The notes below the pieces were generated by a model. It was not told where the DNA came from. It saw only the letters and a list, made by a program, of their open reading frames with translations, and did not search any database. A stretch of DNA of 64,000 bases from Clostridia bacterium (GTDB taxonomy: Bacteria; Bacillota; Clostridia; Oscillospirales; Acutalibacteraceae), in NCBI GenBank assembly GCA_017449935.1, contig JAFSYP010000108.1, forward strand, positions 1 through 64,000. The letters are read 5' to 3'. Position numbers and translations under genes: made by a program. Of this stretch, positions 7,711 to 16,875 are shown one piece after another (positions within the stretch are counted from its first letter, which is position 1; every line of letters starts with the position of its first letter).

Positions 7711-9282
7711 GTGAAACGTGTCGTATCGGTCTTTTTTTGTCTGATATTCAGTCTGTCAGCGCTGATGCTGCGGCTGTATTCGCTCTCGACGTCGGGCGTC
7801 GTGCGAAGCGCCGGGACCGGCAGCACACTGACGGTGGAGGTCGCGTCCGGCAGGGGCTTCCTCTATGACCGCATCGGTCTGCCGTTCGTCAATACGCGCG
7901 CGCAGACCGTAGCGGCCGCCGCGCCGCTTGCGCAGACGATGCAGGTTTTGCGCGAAGCCTGTACGCCGGAGGATTTTTCCGAAGCACGGTTTCGGCTGGA
8001 GAAGGGGCTGCCGGCAGTCGTGCCGCTGCTGCGCGATGCCGCGGGCGAAGGGATCTTCACGGTGCGCCGCCCGATCCGATATGCGGAGCCGTTTCTGATC
8101 GAGCACCTTGCCGGGTACTGCGACAGCACGGGTCACGGCGTGTGCGGCCTGGAAAAGAGCTTTGACGCGCTGCTTGGAACGCGTTCCTGTACGGTCACGT
8201 ACGACGTGGATGCGACGGGACGTGTGCTGTGCGGCGGCAATACACGGTTGAGCGACGGCGGGCTGTGGTCGCCGCGCGGCGTGCAGCTCACACTTGAGAA
8301 GCGTCTGCAGGCAGCGGTGCGCGAGGCCATGTTGTCCTCCCGGATCCGCAAGGGCGCGGCGGTGCTGCTGGACGCGCAGACGTCGGATATCCTGGCGATG
8401 GTCAGCTTGCCGGAGTGGGACGCCGCGCATCCGGAAAACAGTCTTCGGGACAAGGATTCGCCTTTTCTGAACCGTGCGCTCAATCCGGTGAGCGTCGGCT
8501 CCGTATACAAGATCATTGTCGCCGCAGCCGCGCTGGAGAACGGTGTGCCGGAAACCTTCCGATACACCTGCACCGGAGAGACGGTACAGGACGGCGTGAC
8601 ATTTCACTGTCATCTGCACGCTGGACACGGCGCACAGAATATGGCGCAGGCGATGGCGAATTCCTGTAATCCGTGGTTCATCCACGCCGCGCGGCAGATC
8701 CCGATCGACGCCATACTGGATCTGAGCTGGCGTCTGGGGCTGGGCAGCTCCGTGACGTTGGCCGACGATATTGTTTGCGGCGCGGGCGTTCTGCCGGACA
8801 GCGCGGAGCTGCAGTCGGACGCCGCCCGTGCCAATATCGCTTTCGGACAGGGCAGGCTGACCGCAGCGCCTCTCCAGATCGCGGCGGCGACGGCGGCGTG
8901 CGTCAACGGCGGGATCTATCACGAACCGCGGCTGATCTGTGCGCTTTACGACGATCAGGGCAGGCGCACGCAAACGGAGCTGTCGGCAGGGGAGCGCGTG
9001 CTGCGGTCGGACACGTCCGATACCGTACGTGAACTGCTTGTCTACGCCGCGGCGCAGACCGAACGTCTGACGTTCAAGGACTGCGGCGGCAAGACCGCGA
9101 CGGCGCAAAGCGGCTTTTACCGCGACGGCGTCGAGCAGCTGAACACATGGTACAGCGGGTTCTTCCCTGCCCGACAGCCGCAGTATGTCCTGACGGTGTT
9201 CTGTGAAGACGGCGATTCGGGCGCGTCGGATTGCCTGCCTGTTTTCGGAAAGATCGCGCAAGAAATCTGCAAAAATCCGTAA
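7711..9282 (+). CDS. Class B-type penicillin-binding transpeptidase
   Basis: A 523-residue peptidoglycan DD-transpeptidase, anchored by one N-terminal membrane segment (VFFCLIFSLSALMLRLYSL). An N-terminal non-catalytic region (about 30-190, including RGFLYDRIGLPFVN, similar to pedestal domains of SpoVD/FtsI-type proteins) precedes the transpeptidase domain. The SxxK motif is SVYK (Ser264, Lys267), SxN is SCN (Ser318), and the third motif reads KTA (from Lys461) rather than the usual KTG. The GTG start has AAAGGA seven bases upstream. Division, elongation or sporulation roles are all possible. It stands alone, so context does not decide. Confidence 0.88.
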   Translation: MKRVVSVFFCLIFSLSALMLRLYSLSTSGVVRSAGTGSTLTVEVASGRGFLYDRIGLPFVNTRAQTVAAAAPLAQTMQVLREACTPEDFSEARFRLEKGLPAVVPLLRDAAGEGIFTVRRPIRYAEPFLIEHLAGYCDSTGHGVCGLEKSFDALLGTRSCTVTYDVDATGRVLCGGNTRLSDGGLWSPRGVQLTLEKRLQAAVREAMLSSRIRKGAAVLLDAQTSDILAMVSLPEWDAAHPENSLRDKDSPFLNRALNPVSVGSVYKIIVAAAALENGVPETFRYTCTGETVQDGVTFHCHLHAGHGAQNMAQAMANSCNPWFIHAARQIPIDAILDLSWRLGLGSSVTLADDIVCGAGVLPDSAELQSDAARANIAFGQGRLTAAPLQIAAATAACVNGGIYHEPRLICALYDDQGRRTQTELSAGERVLRSDTSDTVRELLVYAAAQTERLTFKDCGGKTATAQSGFYRDGVEQLNTWYSGFFPARQPQYVLTVFCEDGDSGASDCLPVFGKIAQEICKNP

Positions 9283-9299
9283 TTTTTTAAAAAAAGCGG

Positions 9300-9328
9300 T
9301 TGCATCCGGCAGATTTTTCTTATATAAT
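9300..9328 (+). promoter_or_regulatory. Sigma-A promoter for the carbohydrate-binding-like secreted protein
   Basis: TTGCAT (9300-9305), a 17-base spacer and a perfect TATAAT (9323-9328) lie 35 bases before the ATG at 9363. Confidence 0.8.
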
Positions 9329-9362
9329 AGAGGGGCATTATATCAGAAAGGATGTATGATTC

Positions 9363-10475
9363 ATGAAGTTAAAGAGATTCTTTGCTGCTTTTTTGGCTGT
9401 CGCGCTTCTGATCGCGTGCGTGCCGATGACTGCCAGCGCCGGTGCCAAGGTTCCCACGAAACTGTTTGTGGGCGAGAAGGACAAGTCCGAACACAACCTG
9501 ATCGAACGGTTCAAGAGAGACGGCTATGTCGAAGTGTACGAGGTGTTCAAAAACACGAAGTCCTACTACACGGTCACGTATGAAGAGGATGCCGGTTATG
9601 TGCTGACGTTCTACTATAACTATGAGATGTCCGAGCTTGTCGAACGCAACGACAACTATTACGGCCTGTACTGCGACGGCGACCTGACGATCCGTATCGC
9701 CGGCGATGTTACGTTTGACACGACGGAATACAAGACCAGAGGCACCTGCGGCTGGAGAGTCGACGGTCAGTTGACGATCGAAGGCACGACGGTCAACGGC
9801 AGTGTGGATAAGGCGAAGATCAAGGACTGCAAGGTTACGGTGATCGGCGACAAGAATCTGAACACGGAAAACGACGGCAATATCGGTATCTATGCGCAGA
9901 CACTGATGCTGCACAACGTCGAAGTTACCGCGCTGGGCGGCTACGCCGCGGTCTATGCGTCTGACGCGATCGTCATGTGCGACGCTATCCTGAACGCCAA
10001 CACCGATCCCGCCATGAAGAACGGCGACAAGGCGCTGTTTACGTACAGCATCGAGACGAAGTACCTCATCCAGAAGGGCGGTAAAGTGACGGCAAGAGGC
10101 GACGTGAACATCGAGGGATATGATGTTCGCGGCGGCGACAACGACTTTGAAAAGAAGGTCGTTGTATACAGGATCACCTTTGCTTTCCTGAAGGATACGT
10201 ACAGCGGCTATTGGAGAGATACGTTCGATCTGTTCCATAATCCGTCCGCCATTCCGGCGTGCATGTCTGTTTCTTCCGGAAACGCCGTGGCCAAGATTTC
10301 GGGCAGTCAGCTGATCCTGAATCGTCGTCTGAGCACTGTGATCACGCTGTACATCAAGTGCGGCAGAGCGATCATCGAGCTGGACGAGGCCGACGTTTAC
10401 TGCCGTATCCATTTCTGGCAGTTCATTCCCTATATTCTTACCGGTCCGTGGAGCGCGAATTCCGTACTCTTCTGA
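9363..10475 (+). CDS. Secreted protein, possible beta-helix / carbohydrate-binding domain
   Basis: An exported protein of 370 residues. The signal peptide is clear (FFAAFLAVALLIACVPMTASA, cleavage near SAG). From about 100 to 240 it shows short recurring rungs such as YGLYCDGDLTIRIAGDVTF, VDGQLTIEGTTVNG and YAQTLMLHNVEVTALGGYAA. These resemble a right-handed beta-helix of the Cthe_2159-like carbohydrate-binding type, though I cannot run a profile search. The C-terminus ends FWQFIPYILTGPWSANSVLF, a hydrophobic tail similar to that of the Ig-like protein at 25972. The ATG is ten bases after AAAGGA. No enzyme motif was seen. Confidence 0.7.
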   Translation: MKLKRFFAAFLAVALLIACVPMTASAGAKVPTKLFVGEKDKSEHNLIERFKRDGYVEVYEVFKNTKSYYTVTYEEDAGYVLTFYYNYEMSELVERNDNYYGLYCDGDLTIRIAGDVTFDTTEYKTRGTCGWRVDGQLTIEGTTVNGSVDKAKIKDCKVTVIGDKNLNTENDGNIGIYAQTLMLHNVEVTALGGYAAVYASDAIVMCDAILNANTDPAMKNGDKALFTYSIETKYLIQKGGKVTARGDVNIEGYDVRGGDNDFEKKVVVYRITFAFLKDTYSGYWRDTFDLFHNPSAIPACMSVSSGNAVAKISGSQLILNRRLSTVITLYIKCGRAIIELDEADVYCRIHFWQFIPYILTGPWSANSVLF

Positions 10476-10497
10476 AAACTGAATCTTAACTGATCCG

Positions 10498-10545
10498 GGG
10501 CTGTCGCAGGTTTGGCTTTGACCAACGGCGACAGCCCTGTTTGTT
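10498..10545 (+). terminator. Terminator-like hairpin after the secreted protein
   Basis: A 10-base stem, GGGCTGTCGC (10498-10507) with its complement at 10528-10537, has a 20-base loop. The following T-run is weak (TGTTTGTTG). Its 5' arm resembles that of the hairpin at 14239. Confidence 0.6.
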
Positions 10546-10570
10546 GTGAAATTGCACAAAAATGACAGTT

Positions 10571-10613
10571 GATTTTTTACGTTTCAAACGAAAAAAAATG
10601 GATGTTTTACGTT
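10571..10613 (+). repeat. Paired direct repeat upstream of the dockerin gene
   Basis: GATTTTTTACGTT (10571-10583) and GATGTTTTACGTT (10601-10613) differ at one base and lie exactly 30 bases apart, about three helical turns. The second copy runs into the -35 of the promoter at 10612, so a regulator could bind there. Confidence 0.4.
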
Positions 10614-10640
10614 GACAATTGTATCAAATACATATATAAT
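10612..10640 (+). promoter_or_regulatory. Consensus sigma-A promoter for the dockerin protein
   Basis: A perfect TTGACA (10612-10617), 17-base spacer and perfect TATAAT (10635-10640) precede a leader of about 105 bases before the ATG at 10753. Confidence 0.85.
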
Positions 10641-10752
10641 AAATATGTAGTATGATTGCTATATCTGTATACACGATATACAGTATATTGCAGTCTTTCA
10701 CGGAAGACCTTGCGGTCTTTCTGCGGTTGCAAAATCATTGGAGGTGCACATC

Positions 10753-13700
10753 ATGAAAAAATCCGTTCGATTGATCAGCATTCTTCTGGCGATGATCATG
10801 TGCCTGAGCTGTGCGAGCGTGGGCGTCTTCGCCGAGTATGCGGATTACTCCAGACCGGCCGGCACGAACGCGCTGGATCACCCGGTGATCAATGCTGCCC
10901 AGTGCGGTTCGATGATCCTGGACAAGGTCGATGATCTCCTTCGCGAGAAGGACATTAAAGGCCACATCGGCTACGGTATCAATTTTGACTACGACGTCAC
11001 GAGTATCGACGCCGCGCTCAGAACGATCCATACCCTTGTGGAGCATAAGATTTGGAGCGTGAGCACAAGCTGGGTCGGCGATATCCGTCGCTTGGATTTC
11101 AGCTCTCTGCTTGTTTCTCCCTATCGTACCTCCGTCGGCAGCACGGATCTGCAGATCCTGTACGCCATGTTCGGCTTCTTGAGCGACAACGCCGAGCGCA
11201 TCGGCAAGCTTGTTGACGGCGAGTGGGACAACGGTTCGGTCGTCGGCATCTTCCTGGATCTTAATGATAAGATCGGCGATGTTCATCAGAAGATCAAGGA
11301 TGCCGTGTACGACGCGCTGTTCAAGAATACCAAGGGCGTCAAGGTCACGAAGTCAAGCACCATCGACGATATGGTCAACGAGTTCCTCTACACCTATATC
11401 GGCGGCAAGAACAAGGTCCTTGACAGCCTTGAGAGCGAGATCGTCAGCGGCGGCGCGATGACCGCTCCCGGCGTGACGAACTTCAAACTCGGCAACATTA
11501 CGGTTTACCAGCTGCTTCGCTTTGCGCTTCGTGCTGTGATCAAAGACAAGGTCAAGCCTCTCCTGACCGACTTCCTCTCCGGCGGCAGCGCAGACACGAT
11601 CATCCCGCTTCTTATCGGCCTTCTCGAGATCGAAGTGCCCGAAGGTCTTTCAAAGGAAGAGACCGTGACGTTCCTTGTGAACAACCTTTTGGATCTGCGC
11701 AACGGCGCGCTTTCCAAGTTTATCCGCGTCACGGACGACGGCATCTCGCTGACCGAGGACTTCCAGTCGCTGCTGCACACGCTTCTTTCGACTGCGCAGG
11801 GCCTGATGAGCAACCTGACATCCTATGATACCGTTGAGAAATGGGATAATGAGACGCTTGCTACGCTCTCTGAGCCGCAGATGCTTGCGTATCTTGTCCG
11901 CACGGTTATCACCGGTTTGATCGATTATATGGACATTCCGAAGACCATGCCTGAGCGTCAGGCGAACGGCACGGTAAGAGAAGTCCCGATCAACGGCTAC
12001 GGCGTTGCGACGTATGTTCTGATCGACGTCATGACTGATAAGATGCCCGAAGTGGACTATTACAGCATGATCGAAAACTACAAGACCAACAGCCAGAGCG
12101 GCGAACAGCTCAATCCCGGTCAGGTTCCGATCCTTGAGCGCGACAACAGCGGCAGAGTGACCAGATATGTTGAACCCGCTGCTTTCACGGTGCTTGCGGA
12201 TTACATGTATTATTACCTGAACGCGAAGACCACGATGGACATTCCTGCCGGACTGAACTTTGACGAAACGCTCCAGTGGATTGTCAACTGGGCGATCGAT
12301 CAGTGGGGCGGTCTGGTCCGTACGGACAATCTGGATCTGACCACCACGCCTACGATGCAGAATATGGTCGTCTGGAAGAATCTGGACATTCTGCTTTGGA
12401 ACAATATCCTGAATATCACCTGGCTTCCGGATGACTACGTTCTTGCGTTCAAGGATTCGTACAACAACTACACGGGCAACGTGACGCGTTCCGCGCTTCT
12501 TGACAATCTGCTGTACACCTTCGTCAATCTCGATATGTCACAGCTGAACAATATCCTGAGCCTGTTCAACACGTATCAGGGCACGGTCAAGGGTTATCCC
12601 AGCAAGGCCGAAGGCGAGCTGAACCAGAACGTCATCAAGTTCATCCTTACGCTTCTCAAGCGTCTGCTCAACGGCATGTTCCAGAGCGATTCCGCTCTGT
12701 TTGCCAATACGAACATCAACTGCCTTGAAGATCTTGTTTCCAAGACGCGTTACAGTGACAAGACCAACCTTCGCTGGCTTGCCGAGCATCTGTCGCAGTT
12801 GATCGCGGTATACGGCGAACCGATCCTTCTTTCCGCGCTTCCTCTGGTCGCTGAGTCTCTGACGAATCTCGACCAGTACGAGGAGAATTACGACATCTTC
12901 CCGAGAAACAACGAGAACTACAACATCACCGATCTTCGCCGCAAGCTGGAGGCGCAGAGCCCGAGCAACAAGCTGGATGCCGACATGCTTTCCGATGATG
13001 ATTATTTCTTCTTCGGCAGCGAAGATTTCGATGCAGCCAACCTTTACAAGTACTACAACTGGAGAGAGGTTTATCGTCAGGCGAAAGCTTTGTCCGAGAA
13101 GTATGAAGAGAAAGTTGCCGAGATCGAAGCAATGCCCGTTACGACAGGCGAAGAGATCGCCGAAAAGGCAACAGCTACCGATGATCTTGCACGCGAAGTC
13201 ACGGTTCTGACCTACCGTCTCGGCTATTACTTCGAGCTGCTCGTCGAACGCAATGTCAACGTCGCACAGCTGCGCCGGGAGATCAACGAAGCCAGAGAAA
13301 CGTACGGCTACGGCGCATATGGTTCGATGACCGCGCAGGGCGCCGAAGTCAACGGCGAAATTAAGTACCACTCCACAGACTTCACGCTGAAAACGTGGAC
13401 AGAATACAACGAAGTGCTTGAATTTGCCAAGAGAGTCAGCCAGACCTATAACACGGATCCCGCCTCTCTTCGTCAGGCAAAGATTACGGCTGCACGCCGC
13501 CTGCTTGTCGTAGCACAGAAGCAGTTGAAATTCTTCACCGGCGCGGCCGATTACAGCGTACTCAATCAGTTGAAGCTGCTGGCAAAGGCCATTCTGGATG
13601 AGAATGATGTGGATCCAACGGCATACTTCCAGGATACGATCGCAGATCTTCGCGCTGCATACACTGCCGCGGAAGCTGTGAATCCGGGTTACGACGGATC

Positions 13701-14214
13701 CGATCAGAACATCATCGATGAGGTCGTTCTGGTGCTTCAGGAAGCGTATGACGCGGTCACACCGCAGCCCGCGATCTCCAAGGTGGTCGGTTCCACGACC
13801 GTTCTGGATAAGACCAACGGCTATGTTTACGGTATGCGCGAGAAACTGACCAACTTCCTGTCCTACATCAGCAAGCGCGGCACGGGCGTTCTTGTGTACA
13901 ACTTGACGGGCGTCGGCGCAGGCACCGGTACGGGCGCTGAGATCGGTTTGACTTTGGAAGCCGGCGGCCAAATCGTTCAGAAGTATACTGTTGTTATCTT
14001 CGGCGACCTGGACGGCGACTGCCGTGCGGACGCGACGGACGCCAACTGGGTGTATCTGTATAAGGCCAATCGCCTGAACAATAAACCACTTTCCTTATAC
14101 GCTATGGAGGCGATGGACGCCAACGGCGACGGCGACAGAGACCTTCTGGATGCATACTATCTGCGTCAGGCCGGTCTGCTGAAGTACACGGTCGACCAGC
14201 GCGGCGCTGCTTGA
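10753..14214 (+). CDS. Large secreted protein with C-terminal type I dockerin
   Basis: A 1153-residue exported protein. The signal peptide is SVRLISILLAMIMCLSCASV through FAEY. About 900 residues follow that I cannot assign to an enzyme family. The stretch about 830-1000 is helical and charged, resembling FIVAR-like two-helix spacers (LRREINEARETYGYG, LRAAYTAAEAVNPG). The C-terminus (about 1084-1150) is a type I dockerin with two calcium-binding loops, GDLDGDCRADATD and DANGDGDRDLLD, each followed by a helix. Dockerins bind cohesins on scaffoldins, so the protein probably joins a cell-surface or cellulosome-like complex. The ATG lies eight bases after GGAGG. No cohesin gene is in this window. 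Confidence 0.85.
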   Translation: MKKSVRLISILLAMIMCLSCASVGVFAEYADYSRPAGTNALDHPVINAAQCGSMILDKVDDLLREKDIKGHIGYGINFDYDVTSIDAALRTIHTLVEHKIWSVSTSWVGDIRRLDFSSLLVSPYRTSVGSTDLQILYAMFGFLSDNAERIGKLVDGEWDNGSVVGIFLDLNDKIGDVHQKIKDAVYDALFKNTKGVKVTKSSTIDDMVNEFLYTYIGGKNKVLDSLESEIVSGGAMTAPGVTNFKLGNITVYQLLRFALRAVIKDKVKPLLTDFLSGGSADTIIPLLIGLLEIEVPEGLSKEETVTFLVNNLLDLRNGALSKFIRVTDDGISLTEDFQSLLHTLLSTAQGLMSNLTSYDTVEKWDNETLATLSEPQMLAYLVRTVITGLIDYMDIPKTMPERQANGTVREVPINGYGVATYVLIDVMTDKMPEVDYYSMIENYKTNSQSGEQLNPGQVPILERDNSGRVTRYVEPAAFTVLADYMYYYLNAKTTMDIPAGLNFDETLQWIVNWAIDQWGGLVRTDNLDLTTTPTMQNMVVWKNLDILLWNNILNITWLPDDYVLAFKDSYNNYTGNVTRSALLDNLLYTFVNLDMSQLNNILSLFNTYQGTVKGYPSKAEGELNQNVIKFILTLLKRLLNGMFQSDSALFANTNINCLEDLVSKTRYSDKTNLRWLAEHLSQLIAVYGEPILLSALPLVAESLTNLDQYEENYDIFPRNNENYNITDLRRKLEAQSPSNKLDADMLSDDDYFFFGSEDFDAANLYKYYNWREVYRQAKALSEKYEEKVAEIEAMPVTTGEEIAEKATATDDLAREVTVLTYRLGYYFELLVERNVNVAQLRREINEARETYGYGAYGSMTAQGAEVNGEIKYHSTDFTLKTWTEYNEVLEFAKRVSQTYNTDPASLRQAKITAARRLLVVAQKQLKFFTGAADYSVLNQLKLLAKAILDENDVDPTAYFQDTIADLRAAYTAAEAVNPGYDGSDQNIIDEVVLVLQEAYDAVTPQPAISKVVGSTTVLDKTNGYVYGMREKLTNFLSYISKRGTGVLVYNLTGVGAGTGTGAEIGLTLEAGGQIVQKYTVVIFGDLDGDCRADATDANWVYLYKANRLNNKPLSLYAMEAMDANGDGDRDLLDAYYLRQAGLLKYTVDQRGAA

Positions 14215-14238
14215 TTGCAGTAAATGAATAATACCAAC

Positions 14239-14264
14239 GGGGCTGTCCGGTTTCGGACAGCCCC
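14239..14264 (+). terminator. Terminator-like hairpin after the dockerin gene
   Basis: A perfect 11-base GC-rich stem (14239-14249 with 14254-14264) has a four-base loop and is followed by an AT-rich, not strictly T-rich, stretch. Confidence 0.65.
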
Positions 14265-14427
14265 TAAATATTTCTGCTTCATCTATTCGTAGATACGGTT
14301 CGTATACCGGCGTAGTATGTGCAAGAACAACGCCAACACGACCGCGATTCGATCTGACGGATCAAATATAAGTCAATACCGCACATTTGTTGTGTGCAGC
14401 ATAGTCTAAAACATTTTTTGTCAGCTA

Positions 14428-14462
14428 TTGCAAAAAACAAATATTTGATTATAATTATAATC
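14428..14462 (+). promoter_or_regulatory. Promoter with palindromic -10 region for the SGNH hydrolase
   Basis: TTGCAA (14428-14433) and TATAAT (14450-14455) have a 16-base spacer. The -10 lies in a perfect 16-base palindrome (14447-14462, GATTATAA and its complement), which may simply be AT-rich DNA or a repressor site. Upstream, 14265-14427 shows no gene. Confidence 0.5.
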
Positions 14463-14491
14463 GGAGAATAAAAAACGGGAGATGGAAAAAT

Positions 14492-15664
14492 ATGAAACGT
14501 ACCACTAAGATCCTCGCGCTGATCCTGGCTTTCCTTATTGCTGCTCCGCTGCTTTCGGTTCCGTCTTTTGCGGCCGAAGATCCGTATACTTCCCTCAAGG
14601 AAGGCATCGGATACCTCGCTGTCGGCGACAGCTTCACCCGCGGCTACGGGGCGGGCGAGAACTGGCGGGATCAGCTGTATCTCAACGATTCTTACGGTAA
14701 TTATGACTGCCGCAACGTGGACGGATCTTATCCGAATCGGGTGGCCGAGGCGTTTGGCCTGAACGCGCCGGACGATATCCGCGACACGAGCGCGAAGCTG
14801 TGGCCATTGGCGCACGACGCCGTTTCCGTCGCGTATGTGCTCGATCTTCTCGGGATCGACGACGGCTTCCGTGACGACGAGTTTACCTATGACGACGGCA
14901 GCATGCTGAAGCGTTATGCTACGGATCTTCAGTATTTCGGCGATCCTTTGAGTCTTACTATTGACGGCAACGCCGCCTACGGCAAGACAGGCGAGATCAT
15001 GAGCGTTCGCGAGATGTTCAAAAACGCGAGCCTGATCACGATCGGATTGGGTCAGACGGACGTCATTTACAAGGCGCAGATATTCGGCCTGAACAAGATC
15101 GATATGAGCGACGCCAAGAGCATTCCGTCCGGTGTCGTCAAGATCTTCAATTTGCTCAACGAGTATTTCAACTACTGGAAGGATGCGTACCCGCTTCTTC
15201 TTGACTATATCAAGGAGAATAATCCTGACGCCAAGGTCGTTCTTGTCGGCACGATTAACCCGATCAAAAAAGCTACGATGACGGATGATATCTCGATCCA
15301 GATCGGCTCTCTCCTCGACGGTATCATGGATTCGATGAATTCCTACACCAGGATGTGTGCCAGGAAATACGGCTATATGTACGTCGATATCTCCGACGTC
15401 GATACGCCTTCCTCCGTAACGCAGATGTCCATTGGCCAGATCCTGTCCATCAGCGATCCCATTGAGTACGCGCTTATCGCGCATCCCACGCAGCACGGGT
15501 ATGCTCAGATCGCCGAAAGGGTCATTGACGCTGTCAAAAATGACCTTGAGAACGGTTCGTCAAACGGTCTGCAGAGAATTAAGGATTTCTTTACGTCGAT
15601 CATTGACTGGTTACGGGTTTTCTTCTTCAGGGCGTTCGTATTTATCTGGAGTATCGGGAAATAA
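14492..15664 (+). CDS. Secreted SGNH/GDSL-type hydrolase
   Basis: An exported esterase/acyl-hydrolase of 390 residues. The signal peptide is ILALILAFLIAAPLLSVPSF with cleavage near FAAED. Block I is VGDSFTRGYG with nucleophile Ser47. Block III is GLGQTD instead of the usual GxND. The C-terminal catalytic histidine is in AHPTQHGY (His331 or His335). Substrates could be acetylated glycans or lipids. The protein ends in a hydrophobic aromatic tail (WLRVFFFRAFVFIWSIGK) that could hold it at the membrane. The start follows GGGAGA. It is near other exported proteins but has its own promoter and terminator. Confidence 0.85.
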   Translation: MKRTTKILALILAFLIAAPLLSVPSFAAEDPYTSLKEGIGYLAVGDSFTRGYGAGENWRDQLYLNDSYGNYDCRNVDGSYPNRVAEAFGLNAPDDIRDTSAKLWPLAHDAVSVAYVLDLLGIDDGFRDDEFTYDDGSMLKRYATDLQYFGDPLSLTIDGNAAYGKTGEIMSVREMFKNASLITIGLGQTDVIYKAQIFGLNKIDMSDAKSIPSGVVKIFNLLNEYFNYWKDAYPLLLDYIKENNPDAKVVLVGTINPIKKATMTDDISIQIGSLLDGIMDSMNSYTRMCARKYGYMYVDISDVDTPSSVTQMSIGQILSISDPIEYALIAHPTQHGYAQIAERVIDAVKNDLENGSSNGLQRIKDFFTSIIDWLRVFFFRAFVFIWSIGK

Positions 15665-15690
15665 CGGTCCGATTCCCGTTCCATGACCAT

Positions 15691-15740
15691 AAGGCGGCGG
15701 ACGCGCTCTTCCTCGGAAGTTTGGCATCTGCCGCTTTTTT
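15691..15740 (+). terminator. Rho-independent terminator after the SGNH hydrolase
   Basis: An 11-base stem (15691-15701 with 15727-15737, two G-U pairs) has a 25-base loop. The 3' arm runs into six T. Confidence 0.7.
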
Positions 15741-15814
15741 CAGGTCGTGTTTTGAATAAGCAATCCGCATAAAATAACAAATCTTATGTTGTCGGTCTGC
15801 AAGGAGATGATACG

Positions 15815-16765
15815 GTGTTATCCTTAAAAACCTTTATCAAAGCCGGCGTCGGTTCCGCGGCTGCGGTTCTGGGCGCGGGAGCGCTTGTGTATGAGTGCGC
15901 GATGAACACAAAAGTGAACAGCTTTTTTATCAGACTGTTTGACCGGACCGACTCCTCTCAGGAAACGTCTGACTGCGAGGAAGTCTATCGGCGTGAGCCT
16001 GGCTGGATGGAGAAGCATAAAGGAGAGGATCAAACGATCGTCACCGACGTCACCGGCCGGATACACGCTTATATCATACCGTCCGAACACCCGACGCACA
16101 AATGGGCGGTGCTTTGCCACGGCTACAACGCTTCTCCGGAGTCCACCGGCGTTTACGCGGAGCATTACCATAAGCTCGGCTACAACTGCATTTGTCCCTC
16201 TCTTCGCGGTTGGGGCAACGATGAAACCAAATACTGCACAATGGGGTATCACGACAAGGACGTCTGCATGGCATGGATCGACTATATTGTTGACAAGGAC
16301 CCGGACGCCGAGATCGTCCTGCACGGCTATTCCATGGGCGCGGTGGCTGTTATGCTTGCCACCGGCGAAGCGCTGCCGCATCAGGTGAAAGCGGCGGTCG
16401 CGGACTGCGGCTTTACAAGCTGCTGGGAGCAGTATGCGAACGTTATCAAGTATTGCACGAAGCTACCGCCGTTCCCGCTTCTCAATGCCGTGAACGCCGC
16501 ATCTATTCATCGTCGTAATTTTGACATACGCAAAAACGTGCCGATCGATGCCGTCAGCCGCTCCGTGACGCCGACGGTATTTCTGCACGGCACCGCGGAT
16601 GATTTCGTGCCGTTTTGGATGATGGACAGGCTTTACGATGCCTGTGCGGCGCCGAAGGCCAAGCAGCCCATCGAGGGCGCCGACCACGCGCGGGCGGTGT
16701 ATAAGGATCCGGCGCTGTACTGGAAAACGGTGGACGGATTCCTGCAGGACAAGATCACGCCGTAA
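15815..16765 (+). CDS. Alpha/beta hydrolase with N-terminal membrane segment
   Basis: A 316-residue serine hydrolase of the alpha/beta fold. An N-terminal hydrophobic stretch (about 8-25, VGSAAAVLGAGALVYECA) probably anchors it in the membrane. The oxyanion region is LCHGYNASPE, the nucleophile elbow is HGYSMGA (Ser173), the acid is in HGTADDFVP (Asp262) and the catalytic His is in GADHARA (His291), so the triad is complete. It resembles the BAAT/YqkD-like hydrolases of Firmicutes; the substrate is unknown. The GTG start has AAGGAG about nine bases upstream. It is preceded by a terminator and followed by the promoter of the HerA-like gene. Confidence 0.88.
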   Translation: MLSLKTFIKAGVGSAAAVLGAGALVYECAMNTKVNSFFIRLFDRTDSSQETSDCEEVYRREPGWMEKHKGEDQTIVTDVTGRIHAYIIPSEHPTHKWAVLCHGYNASPESTGVYAEHYHKLGYNCICPSLRGWGNDETKYCTMGYHDKDVCMAWIDYIVDKDPDAEIVLHGYSMGAVAVMLATGEALPHQVKAAVADCGFTSCWEQYANVIKYCTKLPPFPLLNAVNAASIHRRNFDIRKNVPIDAVSRSVTPTVFLHGTADDFVPFWMMDRLYDACAAPKAKQPIEGADHARAVYKDPALYWKTVDGFLQDKITP

Positions 16766-16794
16766 GAGCGGCTTGCGTCTATGCGCGTCTTTTC

Positions 16795-16823
16795 TTGACA
16801 TTTTCCCCGCGGCTCGATATAAT
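16795..16823 (+). promoter_or_regulatory. Consensus sigma-A promoter for the HerA-like ATPase
   Basis: A perfect TTGACA (16795-16800), a 17-base spacer and a perfect TATAAT (16818-16823) precede the ATG at 16876 by about 50 bases. Confidence 0.88.
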
Positions 16824-16875
16824 AAAAACACGAATAATGAAAAGAAACCTGTTGTTACCAAAGGAGAAATCGCTT

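Noticed and set aside
7756..9261. A 501-codon minus-strand frame opposite the penicillin-binding protein
   Set aside because: Shadow frame with biased composition; the plus strand has intact active-site motifs.
10562..10615. A 17-codon frame upstream of the dockerin gene
   Set aside because: No ribosome binding site, and it overlaps the promoter and its direct repeat.
12538..13971. A 477-codon minus-strand frame inside the dockerin gene
   Set aside because: Shadow frame without a start signal; the plus-strand protein has a signal peptide and dockerin.
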